Shown here: in pieces, positions 43,171 through 52,024 of the stretch
Layout of the letters: the number at the start of each line of letters is the position of its first letter
How positions within the stretch are numbered: the stretch's first letter is position 1
NCBI RefSeq assembly: GCF_900215505.1
Contig: NZ_LT907844.1
Coordinates: 4,604,001-4,668,000, forward strand
Length of the DNA: 64,000 bases
Origin: Cohaesibacter sp. ES.047
GTDB taxonomy: Bacteria > Pseudomonadota > Alphaproteobacteria > Rhizobiales > Cohaesibacteraceae
Reading direction: 5' to 3'
Program-made: the position numbers and the translations under genes
The notes under the pieces: generated by a model
Database searches by the model: none
Seen by the model: the letters and a program-made list of their open reading frames with translations, nothing else
What the model was told of the DNA's origin: nothing

Positions 43171-43293
43171 GAGCTGCACTATCCAACTGATTTGACCGAT
43201 AGAGCATAGAAAATCACCGAGCTCTTTCGACTTCCTGCAAAAACAGGAGGACGACGCAAAGCTGTGCCGATTGACAATAGCCGGGAATTCTGC
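43171..43293 (+). pseudogene. decayed transposase remnant (IS4/IS5-like)
   Basis: In-frame translation gives ELHYPTDLTDRA, stop, KITELFRLPAKTGGRRKA, matching the N terminus of IS5-type transposases (YPTDLTDxxWxLIEPLLP-type) with a stop codon and lost residues. No flanking ends are visible. It is an old fossil. Confidence 0.6.
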
Positions 43294-43555
43294 GGCACAG
43301 ATAACCATCCTCACGAGCTCCCTCTCGAATTCAACCGCACAGACCCATATTGGGAGTATCAGGAACATGATTAGGAGGCTGACCGCCTACTGTTTTTCTT
43401 ATAGGGCTTATGAGGCAAGCACTTAATCAACAGACCAAGTACTCTATTCCGCATATGAACACCGGGCCTCCAAATGGCAGCATTGTTCGTTCACAACAAA
43501 GATCTCACACCCGCAGGGAATGACCGGTTTCTTCCCTCCCCGTCCTTCCTCCCCT
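43294..43555. other. short non-coding stretch between remnant and terminase
   Basis: No gene or clear structure seen. Base composition is mixed, consistent with decayed mobile DNA. Confidence 0.4.
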
Positions 43556-44048
43556 TCACCCCTGTTTCTTAGCCTTTGTGCTGGCCATGAGTTCGATGAT
43601 GGCCTTGGCCATGTCCTGGGTGGAGGGCCGCGGGGGCTTCGGGCTCTTCGGCTTCCTTGTCGCCAAGGGGGAGTTCACGGGCGATGATATTGCCATTGAG
43701 AATGCCCGCGGCTGCGCCGGTAAACTTCTGGTCCCAGATGATGTCTTCCACCCGCGTTATGATACGGAAAAAATCTTCACCCCTTGTTTTGTAACCTTCC
43801 CAGGTCTTCGGATCTATGTCGAGAAAGACACATAATCCCTTCTTGCTCATGGCCCGCATCTTGTTGAGTTCGATGCGCTCATAGCGATCCCGGTATTTGA
43901 TGATCTCTTCCTGCTTGAGCGGGGTTGCTTCCACCCACTCGAAGTATTTGACACAGGCCCGCCAGAGCTGGTCCGGCGTCTCGTAAAGCGGCTTGCGGCC
44001 ATTCCGGCGGCGCTTGGCCCAATATCTGTTTCCCTTCGGCGCCACCAT
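43556..44048 (-). pseudogene. phage small terminase (P22 gp3-like), frameshifted
   Basis: DNA-packaging small terminase of P22-gp3 type: MVAPKGNRYWAKRRRNGRKPLYETPDQLWRACVKYFEW at the N terminus and LCVFLDIDPKTWEGYK, FFRIITRVEDIIWDQKFTGAAAGILN in the middle. Near 43625 a CCCCC run shifts the frame: the alternative frame reads STQDMAKAIIELMASTKAKKQ to a stop at 43556, matching the expected C-terminal helix. No large terminase follows. It is another piece of phage debris. Confidence 0.8.
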
Positions 44049-44123
44049 CGGTCTTTCTCCTTCATCCTCATGGAAGTGAGGAGCGCCCTACACGCTCCCC
44101 TTGCCCTGTTGCCTGCCAGTTAT

Positions 44124-44467
44124 ACCATCGAGCAGAATTCAGAACCGATATGCCCATTCTCGCAATCCGATGGACATGATGATCCAAGGTTGATCGACGA
44201 GTTTGTTCCAAGCTTCGCAACATATCGCGAGGATTTCCTCGTAGGATGAGAAGATCCGGTTGGAAAGCCAATTTTCCCGCATGAACTGCCATATATTCTC
44301 GACCGGGTTCAATTCAGGAGACCTTGGTGGTAGCGGGAGCAATGTGATGTTGTCCGGCACGTCAAGATTTTGCGTTGTGTGCCAGCCTGCCTGATAGAGA
44401 ATGAGGATTGCGTGGGCTCCATCAGCGACTTGGCAGGAGATTTCTTCCAGATGCCACTGCATGGCTT
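44124..44467 (-). pseudogene. IS630 transposase C-terminal fragment
   Basis: The second half of an IS630-family DDE transposase: AILILYQAGWHTTQNL and LPLPPRSPELNPVENIWQFMREN carry the second Asp position (now Tyr, YQAGW) and the catalytic Glu. It is cut at the N-terminal side by the IS256 copy that begins at 44468. Its left end starts near 44124 with ACCATCG, related to the terminal repeat of the other IS630 copy. Confidence 0.8.
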
Positions 44468-45784
44468 GGGACTATGGAGAATTTTGTGCCCTGGCGTGGT
44501 AACTCTAATATGAGGAGACCCACGTATGAGCATCGACAAAGCCCTTTTGGATCATCTGATGGAAGGCCGCAAAGCGGGCGATCTGTTCGGAGAGGACGGG
44601 ATTCTGCAAGAACTGACCAAGGCGCTGGCCGAACGAGCCCTGAGCGCCGAACTGGACGAGCATCTGACCGAAGAACGCGCCGATGCGCCGCCTGAAGGCG
44701 CGAACCAGGCGCCAAATCGTCGCAATGGCCGCAGCCAGAAGACGGTGACCACCGACAGCGGGAAGGTCATTCTCGACATTCCCCGTGACCGCAACGGCAG
44801 CTTTGATCCTCTGCTGATCGCCAAGTATCAGCGCCGCTTTCCCGAGTTCGACACCAAGATCATCAGCATGTACGCGCGCGGGATGACGACCCGCGAGATC
44901 CAGGGGCATATCGAGGATATCTATGGTATAGAGGCGTCCCCGAGCCTGATTTCGGCGATCACCGATGCCGTGATGGAGGAAGTGACCGCCTGGCAGAACC
45001 GCCCGCTGGAACCGTGTTATCCGATTGTGTTCATGGACGCGATCCGGGTCAAGATCCGCACCGACGGCGTGGTTCTGAACAAGGCGGTTTTTGTGGCCCT
45101 GGCTGTTCTCCCGGACGGCACCCGCGACGTTCTGGGGCTTTGGTTCCAGGCCAATGAGGGTGCCAAGTTCTGGGCTAAAGTTCTCAGCGATCTGCGCAAC
45201 CGTGGCGTTCAGGACATTCTCATCGCCGTCGTGGACGGTCTGAAGGGCTTCCCCCAGGCCATCGAGGCAGCCTTTCCTCAGACCCAGGTCCAGACCTGTA
45301 TCGTGCATCTGCTGCGCCATTCCATGAGCTTTGCCAGCTACAAGGATCGCAAGGCCGTCGCAGCGGCTCTTAAGGCTGTCTACACCGCTGTGGACGCAGC
45401 AGCCGCGGAGACTGCGCTGGCGGAGTTCGAAAACAGCGACCTTGCCGCCAAATACCCGGCAATCGCGCCGAGTTGGCGCCGGACTTGGAACGAGGTGATC
45501 CCGTTCCTTGACTATCCGCCCCAAGTGCGCAGGCTGATCTACACCACGAACGCCATTGAAGCACTGAACTCGAAAATCCGCCGGGCCGTTCGCTCCCGCG
45601 GGCATTTCCCCAGTGACGAGGCAGCTGCGAAATTGATTTATCTCGCCCTGAATGCTACTTCTGTGGAATGGAAACGCTCCGTGCGCGAATGGCACTCAGT
45701 GAAAAGCCAGTTCGCAATAATGTTCGAAGATCGTTTCCAAATGGCGTAATCAAAGCGCCAGGGCACAAAATTCTCCATAGTCCC
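44468..45784 (+). mobile_element. IS256-family element, copy 2
   Basis: 1317 bp, terminal repeats as in copy 1 (GGGACTATG at both ends), but with a G at position 10 at the tnp-proximal end where copy 1 has C. No target duplication: the eight bases to the left and right differ (CATGGCTT versus ACCGCTTG), so a deletion or rearrangement occurred beside it. Confidence 0.94.
44526..45749 (+). CDS. tnp: IS256-family transposase, copy 2
   Basis: Protein identical to the one at 28028-29251: the DDE signature (FMDAIRVKI, AVVDGLKGFPQAI, TTNAIEALNSKIR) and full length of 407 residues. The promoter-side inverted repeat is complete, so it may be functional. It disrupts an IS630 element on its left. Confidence 0.96.
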   Translation: MSIDKALLDHLMEGRKAGDLFGEDGILQELTKALAERALSAELDEHLTEERADAPPEGANQAPNRRNGRSQKTVTTDSGKVILDIPRDRNGSFDPLLIAKYQRRFPEFDTKIISMYARGMTTREIQGHIEDIYGIEASPSLISAITDAVMEEVTAWQNRPLEPCYPIVFMDAIRVKIRTDGVVLNKAVFVALAVLPDGTRDVLGLWFQANEGAKFWAKVLSDLRNRGVQDILIAVVDGLKGFPQAIEAAFPQTQVQTCIVHLLRHSMSFASYKDRKAVAAALKAVYTAVDAAAAETALAEFENSDLAAKYPAIAPSWRRTWNEVIPFLDYPPQVRRLIYTTNAIEALNSKIRRAVRSRGHFPSDEAAAKLIYLALNATSVEWKRSVREWHSVKSQFAIMFEDRFQMA

Positions 45785-45842
45785 ACCGCTTGTTATAGAG
45801 ATAGGCCTCTCAGAAATTTGGCCCCATGAGAATTACTCGCCC

Positions 45843-46228
45843 CTAGAAAGGAAAGTCGTCGTCTTCATCTTTCAATGGTGCGTTGGTCTCAATCATGAAG
45901 CCGAACTCCTTGCCCATGCGTAGTTCTAGGACTATCTGCAGTGCCTCGGGACACCGTCTTGCAGCTTCAGCGACAGGTTTACCAAACTGCTTATCCATCT
46001 CGTCCGCTATGGCGATAATCATCTGTTCTCGATCCTCATCAGTCATTTCCCTATTGTCGGTGCCTTTTGCAACTCTCAGAGCATCCTGCCAATTAGCGGG
46101 GATTTCACTTTGATCCGCTTTCAATGCTTTGTAGGTGCGTCTCATTGCCGCCACCGTGCCATCCGCTACTCCGGTAAATTCCCGTATCTCGCGTTTGGAA
46201 TAGCGATAGTTCCCTTCGTGACTCTCAC
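45843..46228 (-). pseudogene. C-terminal fragment of a ParB-like HTH protein
   Basis: Open frame without a start codon: NYRYSKREIREFTGVADGTVAAMRRTYKAL, a helix-turn-helix similar to ParB/plasmid partition proteins, followed by an acidic C-terminal region ending DEDDDFPF. The N-terminal part is missing at the junction with an IS66 fragment near 46229. It is probably a truncated plasmid or element gene. Confidence 0.55.
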
Positions 46229-46480
46229 AGGTTAGACGTCAAGCAGCATTTGCCGCGCATCGAAGAGGTGATCGAACCAGACAATCTGGTTTGCTCCTGT
46301 GGTGGTGAGTTGCACTGTATCGGTGAGGATGTGACCGAACGGCATGATGTGATCCCAGCGCAATTCCGGGTCATTGTCACCCGCCGCCCCAAATATGCCT
46401 GCAGATTCTGTACGGACGGCGTTGCTCAGGCCAAGGCTCCAGCACGACTGATTGAAGGAGGTGTATTGACCCATTGAAAT
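46229..46480 (+). pseudogene. IS66 transposase fragment
   Basis: Reads HLPRIEEVIEPDNLVCSCGGELHCIGEDVTERHDVIPAQFRVIVTRRPKYACRFC, i.e. the zinc-binding middle region of IS66 TnpC (two CxC/CxxC pairs). It stops after LIEGGVLTH, next to the IS21 left end. Both ends are missing. Confidence 0.8.
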
Positions 46481-46651
46481 TTTGCTCATGCTATTTGCCT
46501 GCGGGTTTCAGTAATTCCCGGACAGTCGTTTCATTAAATACCGGACAGCGATTTCACAAAAACCCGGACAGTTTTCAAGGCATAATTTTGGTTGATCCTT
46601 ACCTGCCTAATTGGGGCACTCTTTTGGTCGAAGAACAGATCAGGAGGGAGC

Positions 46652-48205
46652 ATGCCCCGACGCAAGCAAGTGAGGCGCACGACTGTGCAAGATATACGAG
46701 AGATATTACGGCTGACGCATGATCCGGGGCTTTCTACACGAGAGGTCTCTGCGCGAATGAAGCTGAGCAAGACAACCGTTGCCACCTACCTTCACCGAGC
46801 CCGTGACGCTGGCTTGAACAGCTGGCCAATACCAGCCGATCGCGATGATGACGAGCAATTGCGGGCAGCCCTGTTTCAGAATGTAGGTCGACCACCGCGT
46901 GACGATGCAGAACCTGATTGGCGCCATATTGCGACGGAATTGAAGCGCAAGGGTGTGACCCTGACCTTGCTCTGGGAGGAATATAGGGCGGTCCATCCCG
47001 AAGGTTACGGCTATACTTGGTTCTGCACTCGTTTCAGGGAATTCGAGTGCCGGGCCAATCCCCGTTTTCGCAACCGGCATGAAGCGGGTGCGGCCATTCA
47101 GACCGATTATGCCGGCCACACTATTCCGGTTTTTGATCCTGCGACCGGAGAGGCATATCAGGCCCAGATTTTCGTCGCAGTCCTCGGAGCCTCGAACTAC
47201 ACATTTGCCTGGGCCTCTCGAAGCCAGAAGCTGCCGGACTGGATTGATGCGCAAGTTCGGTCACTGAAGTTTTTCGGCGGCGTTACCAAGGCCATCATTT
47301 GCGACAATCTCAAGGCCGCCGTGGCCACACCATTGTGGTTCGAGCCATCGCTAACTGCCACCTTTGAAGCCATGGCAACCCATTACGACACGACCATTTT
47401 GCCGACACGACCACGTAAGCCGCGCGACAAGGCAAAGGTGGAAGGAGCGGTTCTGATTGTCGAACGTTGGATCCTGGCCCGGCTGCGCAATCAGCAATTC
47501 TTCTCGATTGAAGCGTTGAACAATACCATCGCGGAATTGCTGGTGGTGCTCAACAACAAGCAAATGCGGCGGATCGGAAGATCCCGCAAGGAACTGTTTG
47601 AAGAGATTGAACGGCCTGCCCTGCGTCTGTTGCCCGACACTCCATTTGAATATGCCGAATGGAAACGGGCCAAGGTGCATCTCGACTATCATGTCGAGAT
47701 TTTACGAGGTTTCTATTCCGTCCCTCACAAGCTAATCGGACGGCAGGTTGATGTCCGGCTAACCCATCGTGTTGTCGAGATATTTTGCAATCATGAGCGG
47801 GTTGCAGTTCATCAGCGCAGGCGGGATCGGGGTGGCCATTCCACGATTACACAGCATATGCCCAAGGCCCACCAGCGTCACGCAGGCATGACGCCTCAAA
47901 CCCTCGTCGCTCAGGCTGCCCGCATTGGATATCACACCGCCCTGTTGGTGGAACGCCTGATGCGAGATCGGCCACACCCCGAGCAGGGTTTCCGCTCGGC
48001 ACTGGGGGGGGTGAGCCTACAACGCCGGTTCGGAACAGACAGACTGGAAGCAGCCTGTCAAAGGGCTCTGACATGCGAGACGGTCAGATACAAATCCGTT
48101 CAATCCATCCTGGTATCCGGTCTCGACAAGGCACCCGCGCACCAGGAACCCGCCCCTCCAGCACCGAGCCACGACAATATCCGAGGCGCAACCTACTACC
48201 AGTAA
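46652..48205 (+). CDS. istA: IS21 transposase IstA
   Basis: DDE recombinase, 517 residues from the ATG at 46652 (AGGAGGGAGC precedes it). Visible: HTH start ([34 protein letters not shown]), [16 protein letters not shown] (first Asp) and [10 protein letters not shown] (second Asp), with the glutamate near [17 protein letters not shown]. The C-terminal part is [18 protein letters not shown]. No stop codons; likely active together with IstB. Confidence 0.94.
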   Translation: MPRRKQVRRTTVQDIREILRLTHDPGLSTREVSARMKLSKTTVATYLHRARDAGLNSWPIPADRDDDEQLRAALFQNVGRPPRDDAEPDWRHIATELKRKGVTLTLLWEEYRAVHPEGYGYTWFCTRFREFECRANPRFRNRHEAGAAIQTDYAGHTIPVFDPATGEAYQAQIFVAVLGASNYTFAWASRSQKLPDWIDAQVRSLKFFGGVTKAIICDNLKAAVATPLWFEPSLTATFEAMATHYDTTILPTRPRKPRDKAKVEGAVLIVERWILARLRNQQFFSIEALNNTIAELLVVLNNKQMRRIGRSRKELFEEIERPALRLLPDTPFEYAEWKRAKVHLDYHVEILRGFYSVPHKLIGRQVDVRLTHRVVEIFCNHERVAVHQRRRDRGGHSTITQHMPKAHQRHAGMTPQTLVAQAARIGYHTALLVERLMRDRPHPEQGFRSALGGVSLQRRFGTDRLEAACQRALTCETVRYKSVQSILVSGLDKAPAHQEPAPPAPSHDNIRGATYYQ

Positions 48206-48234
48206 TCAACAAACATCAAAACAGGAGAGAAAGA

Positions 48235-49017
48235 ATGCTGACACACCCGACATTGAACCAAATGGCCGCACTCGGCATGACCGGAATGGCACAAGCTTGG
48301 AAGAGCCTGAATGAACAAGATCCTGGGCAATCCCTAGATCGGAATGAATGGCTTGGCCTTATGCTCGACCAGGAAGTAGCATCCCGAGCCGACAAGCGTT
48401 TTGCCAACAGGCTGCGCAATGCAAAAATGCGCTTTCCTGATGCATGCATCGAAGACATCAGCTTCGCTGCCAATCGTGGCCTTGATCAGAGCAAAATCCT
48501 TTCTCTCGCTCAAGGAGACTGGATTAAGGCTCATGAACAAATCATTCTCACAGGGCAAACCGGAACCGGCAAAACATGGCTCGCCTGCGCCTTCGGACGC
48601 CAATCCGCCAGGCTCGACTATTCCGTCTTTTATGTCAGAATGCCCCGCCTGTTTGAGGACATGGCCATGGCCCGTCTCGATGGGCGCTTTCCAAGGCTGG
48701 TCGACAAACTTGCTCGCGTCCAGTTGCTCATCCTGGATGACTGGAGAACCCATTCGCTCACAGACCAGCAGCGCCTCGATCTGCTCGAGCTCTTCGAGGA
48801 AAGATACCAACGCAAATCAACCATCATCACGGCTCAACTTCCCGTTTCGGCATGGCACGAGATGATCGGCGAGCCGACAATTGCCGATGCCATCCTTGAT
48901 CAAATTATTCACAATGCGCACCGAATAGAGCTCAAAGGGGACAGTATGAGGCGATCAGAAGAAAATCAGAACTTGACCCAACAAACAGAACAGGAAACCA
49001 TCAATCCACAAACCTGA
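48235..49017 (+). CDS. istB: IS21 helper ATPase IstB
   Basis: DnaA/AAA-type ATPase of 260 residues, starting [23 protein letters not shown] at 48235 (AGGAGAGAAAG before it). Walker A is [14 protein letters not shown] and Walker B is [12 protein letters not shown]. The transposase helper selects targets. The gene follows istA with a 29-base gap. The last 25 residues are polar. Confidence 0.94.
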   Translation: MLTHPTLNQMAALGMTGMAQAWKSLNEQDPGQSLDRNEWLGLMLDQEVASRADKRFANRLRNAKMRFPDACIEDISFAANRGLDQSKILSLAQGDWIKAHEQIILTGQTGTGKTWLACAFGRQSARLDYSVFYVRMPRLFEDMAMARLDGRFPRLVDKLARVQLLILDDWRTHSLTDQQRLDLLELFEERYQRKSTIITAQLPVSAWHEMIGEPTIADAILDQIIHNAHRIELKGDSMRRSEENQNLTQQTEQETINPQT

Positions 49018-49116
49018 ACCAGGTAAAGGATCAGCCATTACTCAGCTGTTCGCGAATTACTGAAATCGCTGTCCGGGTTTTCGTGAAATCGTTGTCCGGT
49101 ATTTCTGAAATCCGCA

Positions 49117-49225
49117 CTCCGAGTTCGGACAGGATGTGCTGGACGCCGGAGAGGTATTCCAGACACTTGCCAACAAGGCCGTGCATCAACGCCGCGCCGA
49201 TCTGGACAGAGAGCAACAGCAATGA
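49117..49225 (+). pseudogene. 3' end of a truncated phage gene
   Basis: Immediately after IS21 an open frame reads SEFGQDVLDAGEVFQTLANKAV and ends QQQ-stop at 49225. Its 5' part was removed or displaced by the IS. The stop overlaps the next start as ATGA, so it belonged to the phage operon that follows. Confidence 0.5.
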
Positions 49226-49362
49226 CCCCGCTCTATGTCCATTATCAGGCGACAAGAGGCGTGGAGCCCTATCTCCTGTCCCTTGAGGCAGAGGTGGGAG
49301 CCAACCACTTCTCTTGCCTTTATCAGCACGAAGACATCCAACAACTCTGTGAGGTCGCATAA
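49222..49362 (+). CDS. 46-residue phage-operon protein
   Basis: Short ORF with ATGA overlap to the upstream fragment and TAATG overlap to the next gene, starting MTPLYVHYQATRGVEPYLLS. Translational coupling at both ends supports reality. Not recognised. Confidence 0.5.
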   Translation: MTPLYVHYQATRGVEPYLLSLEAEVGANHFSCLYQHEDIQQLCEVA

Positions 49363-49649
49363 TGGCACCCGATCATCAGACACCATCCACGCCATCATCC
49401 ACGCCAGACAAGGATCAGGAGATCCGCCAGCTACACCAGCAGCTGACCACCCTTCAGGCACAGTATGCCACCCTTGAAGCCCTGCAGCTGGAAAGGCTCG
49501 AGCAGCTCACGACCAGGCACAGAACAACAACCAATCTCTCCCGGGCCTTTGAGATGAATGAGCTGCTCTTCGATCTGGTTACGGTCCTTGCAGCCAGGAC
49601 CAAACGTCTGAAGGCCCAACTGCAGGAGGCCCGTCAATGGGTTCACTAG
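49362..49649 (+). CDS. coiled-coil protein of a phage operon
   Basis: 95 residues with a long heptad region (DQEIRQLHQQLTTLQAQYATLEALQLERLEQL). Overlaps the previous gene by one base and the next by 13. No family known to me; probably a small structural or regulatory phage protein. Confidence 0.5.
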   Translation: MAPDHQTPSTPSSTPDKDQEIRQLHQQLTTLQAQYATLEALQLERLEQLTTRHRTTTNLSRAFEMNELLFDLVTVLAARTKRLKAQLQEARQWVH

Positions 49650-50011
49650 CCCCGATACAATCCGGCCAGACCTTCCGCGCCCCGCGTCAGGAGGACAGGC
49701 TCCATCTTGCATTCGTCTCCACCCTTCCCTGTGTCATCACAGGACGTCCGGGAGTTCAGGTTTGCCATCTCCGGTCCTCCTGCCTTCCCTTGAACAAGCG
49801 GCACACGGGCATGCGGGAGAAGCCCGACGACCGGTTCGTTCTTCCGATGATTCTTCAAATGCACGCCAGCCAGCACAGCATGAATGAAGTCCGCTTCTGG
49901 ACCGCCATGGGGTGGCAATGGCAAGACGCAGTCCAGCTCGCTCTGGACCTGCACAAACACACCGGAGACGAAGACACATGCAAGAGGCTGATAGCGAGGG
50001 CGAGGCGATGA
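49637..50011 (+). CDS. DUF968-like phage protein (HNH-type)
   Basis: 124-residue protein resembling the DUF968 group: a cysteine and histidine pair in LPCVITGRPGVQVCHLR and a downstream LPMILQMHASQHSMNEVRFW with two further histidines, an arrangement as in HNH-like nuclease domains. The DNA-metabolism role is inferred. Its start lies within the preceding coding sequence. Confidence 0.6.
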   Translation: MGSLAPIQSGQTFRAPRQEDRLHLAFVSTLPCVITGRPGVQVCHLRSSCLPLNKRHTGMREKPDDRFVLPMILQMHASQHSMNEVRFWTAMGWQWQDAVQLALDLHKHTGDEDTCKRLIARARR

Positions 50012-50189
50012 AGGAAATTGACCTTGAAATCTATGAGTCGAGCTAAATCGAATGCGAAGCAGCTAGATCAAAATTGTGGGCAGCTCGCGCAAGCATTTGG
50101 CACCGCGTCTTTGAACGAATCGAACACAAAGCGAAGTGAATCCGCAAAGAGCTGAAAGAAGAAAAGCGGGCAACGGAGAGGAAAGCAGA

Positions 50190-50384
50190 ATGAACCAGTT
50201 TATAAAGCCAAAGATGGTGCGCGTGTCCCAGGCAATCGAGCTCTTGGGAATTGGCAAAACATCACTCTACAGAAAGGTTCAAAAGGGACAATTCACGATA
50301 ATAAGAAGGGATGGCGCTGCATATGTTCCAACGGAACAAATCGAGGCATACCTCGATCCCAATACCAAACAAATGGTGGGCTAA
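50190..50384 (+). CDS. AlpA/excisionase-like helix-turn-helix protein
   Basis: 64 residues: a winged-helix start MVRVSQAIELLGIGKTSLYRKVQKGQFTIIRR then a short beta wing AAYVPTEQIEAYLD. It matches the HTH_17/AlpA/excisionase fold that assists integrase and element excision. GAGAGGAAAGCAG precedes the ATG at 50190. The stop codon is formed by an IS630 insertion (TAA; restoring the target gives TAG). It lies about 1.1 kb from tRNA-Leu, the probable attachment site. Confidence 0.72.
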   Translation: MNQFIKPKMVRVSQAIELLGIGKTSLYRKVQKGQFTIIRRDGAAYVPTEQIEAYLDPNTKQMVG

Positions 50385-51425
50385 AGCATATCGCAATTAA
50401 TTAACCTCATACCCGGCAGCTTTGAAGTCGTTCAGACACTCCTTGGCAGAATAGAGGTCACAAATGTCACCGATCGCGTCTGAGATTGTATCGAAGCTTC
50501 TGGCTGCTCGCTTGCGCAGCAGTGTCTTGAGTTTGGAATATGCCATTTCGATGGGATTGAGGTCCGGTGAATATGGCGGAAGAAACAGCAGCCATGCTCC
50601 CTTTGATTTGACGAGCTTTTGAGCTTTCTCACTTTTGTGGAAGGCGACATTATCGAGGATGACGATGTCGCCAGCTGACAGGGTCGGCAGTAGTTGAGTT
50701 TCAATCCAAGTTTCAAAGATACGTCGGTTCATCGGAGCATTGACGATCCAGGGCGCAACCATCCCACGGGATCTCAAACCAGCGATGAAGGTCTGGGATT
50801 TCCAATGACCAAAAGAAGCGTGGGCGCGATAGCGCTGTCCTTTTGGTGACCATCCAGACCGTTTGGTCAGCTTCGTGTTGGTTGATGTCTCATCGATAAA
50901 GATCAATCGGGACAATGCTTTGTTGAAGAAAGGCCGGCGCTGATTGATCCATACATACCGATCATGAGCAATCGCGGCCCGTAGCTGTTCAGTGGCTACC
51001 AGACTTTTTTTTATGGCTCAGGCCGAGCCTGTGAAGCACGCGCCCAACGCTAGAGCGATGCACATGGACCCCGCGTTCAGCCAATTCCAGACAAAGCTCA
51101 TCAAGCGTCAGATCGCCATTCTCAGACATGCGCCTTGTGATCCATTCATGATGCACACCCAACTTGCCTTTGTCTGGTCGGCCTTGCTTGCGAGGCTGCA
51201 CAGAACCCGTCTCTTTCTTGAGAAGCATCAGGTTATTGACAAACCGTGGTGACACGCGGAAATGGCTGGCGGCCGCCCGATGCGAATGACCGGCATCAAC
51301 AAATGAAGCAACACGTTCGCGCAATGCAATAGGAAGTGATTTGCCCATGATGATCCCCTTTTCTCAAAGGGAATCACAATTGGCAAAAAATGGGAATCCT
51401 GAATCTCATTAACTGCGACACGCTT
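50384..51425 (-). mobile_element. IS630-family element, copy 3
   Basis: 1042 bp between TA target copies at 50382-50383 and 51426-51427. Terminal inverted repeat AAGCATATCGCA at the left and AAGCGTGTCGCA at the right (reverse complement), continuing with RTTAAT. The insertion lies exactly in the stop codon of the excisionase-like gene. Confidence 0.9.
50397..51348 (-). CDS. IS630 transposase, made by frameshift over an A run
   Basis: Two overlapping frames. The first (50989-51348) is the HTH part MGKSLPIALRERVASFVDAG and ends soon after LSHKKKSGSH. The second (50397-50915) starts near MSRLIFIDETSTNTKLTK and has DNVAFHKSE and LPPYSPDLNPIEMAYSKLK. At a run of eight A residues around 51004 a -1 shift joins them through SLVATEQLRAAIAHDRYVW. 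Such a slippage is common in IS630 elements. The element is apparently complete. Confidence 0.85.
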
Positions 51426-51491
51426 TAGCTGGTGGGCTGGCCCTCATCATTTTCAAATTATATAGGAAAATCAATTCTCTACAAGAGAGAA

Positions 51492-51578
51492 TGGTGCGGC
51501 CGAGAAGACTCGAACTTCCACGGGAGTTACCCCACAGCGACCTCAACGCTGCGCGTCTACCAATTCCGCCACGGCCGC
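51492..51578 (-). tRNA. tRNA-Leu(GAG)
   Basis: 87 nucleotides including CCA. Acceptor GCGGCCG pairs with CGGCCGC (then A-CCA), D loop AATTGGTAGA, anticodon loop TTGAGGT with anticodon GAG between CAGCG/CGCTG stems, and a class-II long variable arm. The T arm reads GAAGTTCGAGTCTTC. The 3' end points toward the accessory region, and a copy of it is seen at 25620. Confidence 0.95.
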
Positions 51579-51751
51579 AAGCCTTTGGCTTACAAGGCAT
51601 TCGCCTTGTTGGTGGCGTGTAACTAGCAAATCCGGATATGGCAGACAAGCGAATAAGCGTGCGATCAACAACAAATGTGGAAACTTGATGACAGTTCAGT
51701 TTTTGGCAGCTGCTTGTCATGCGCAGAATGGCGCAAAGGCTTGATTTCGCC

Positions 51752-52024
51752 CTATCCTTCGACGCGAGCAATACCGCGCAACGGACGCCAGTCGGCGCTG
51801 CGGTTGAGAACCTTGGTGATCGAAATTCCGACCTTTTCGCCCCGCAGGATCACCTGCCCCAGCGCAACGGGCGTGTCATTGGCCTTGATCAGGCAATCAT
51901 CTTCCTCATGCGCATCCAGTTCGATCACAGCACCGCGACCCATGCGCAGAAGCTGATGAATCGGAATGGTGGTGGCGCCCAACTCGACGGAGATATCGAT
52001 CGCAATGCTATCAAGATTTGTCAC
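51752..52024 (-). CDS. FliN/SpoA-type flagellar motor switch-like protein
   Basis: About 90 residues (GTG at 52024, preceded by GGAAGGG). IDISVELGATTIPIHQLLRMGRGAVIELD and PVALGQVILRGEKVGISITKVL match the SpoA domain of FliN, a C-ring component of the flagellar motor switch. It is not near other flagellar genes here. It is divergent from lipB; it might be a relocated or secondary FliN. Confidence 0.8.
   Translation of the reverse strand: MTNLDSIAIDISVELGATTIPIHQLLRMGRGAVIELDAHEEDDCLIKANDTPVALGQVILRGEKVGISITKVLNRSADWRPLRGIARVEG

Larger units (their letters stand above)
46500..49116 (+). mobile_element. IS21-family element
   Basis: 2617 bp with IstA and IstB. The left end TGCGGGTTTCAG and right end (reverse complement) TGCGGATTTCAG define it. 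Each end carries three copies of a TTTCA..CCGGACA unit about 26 bases apart. No matching target duplication flanks it (TTTGCC left, CTCCGA right). Confidence 0.85.
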
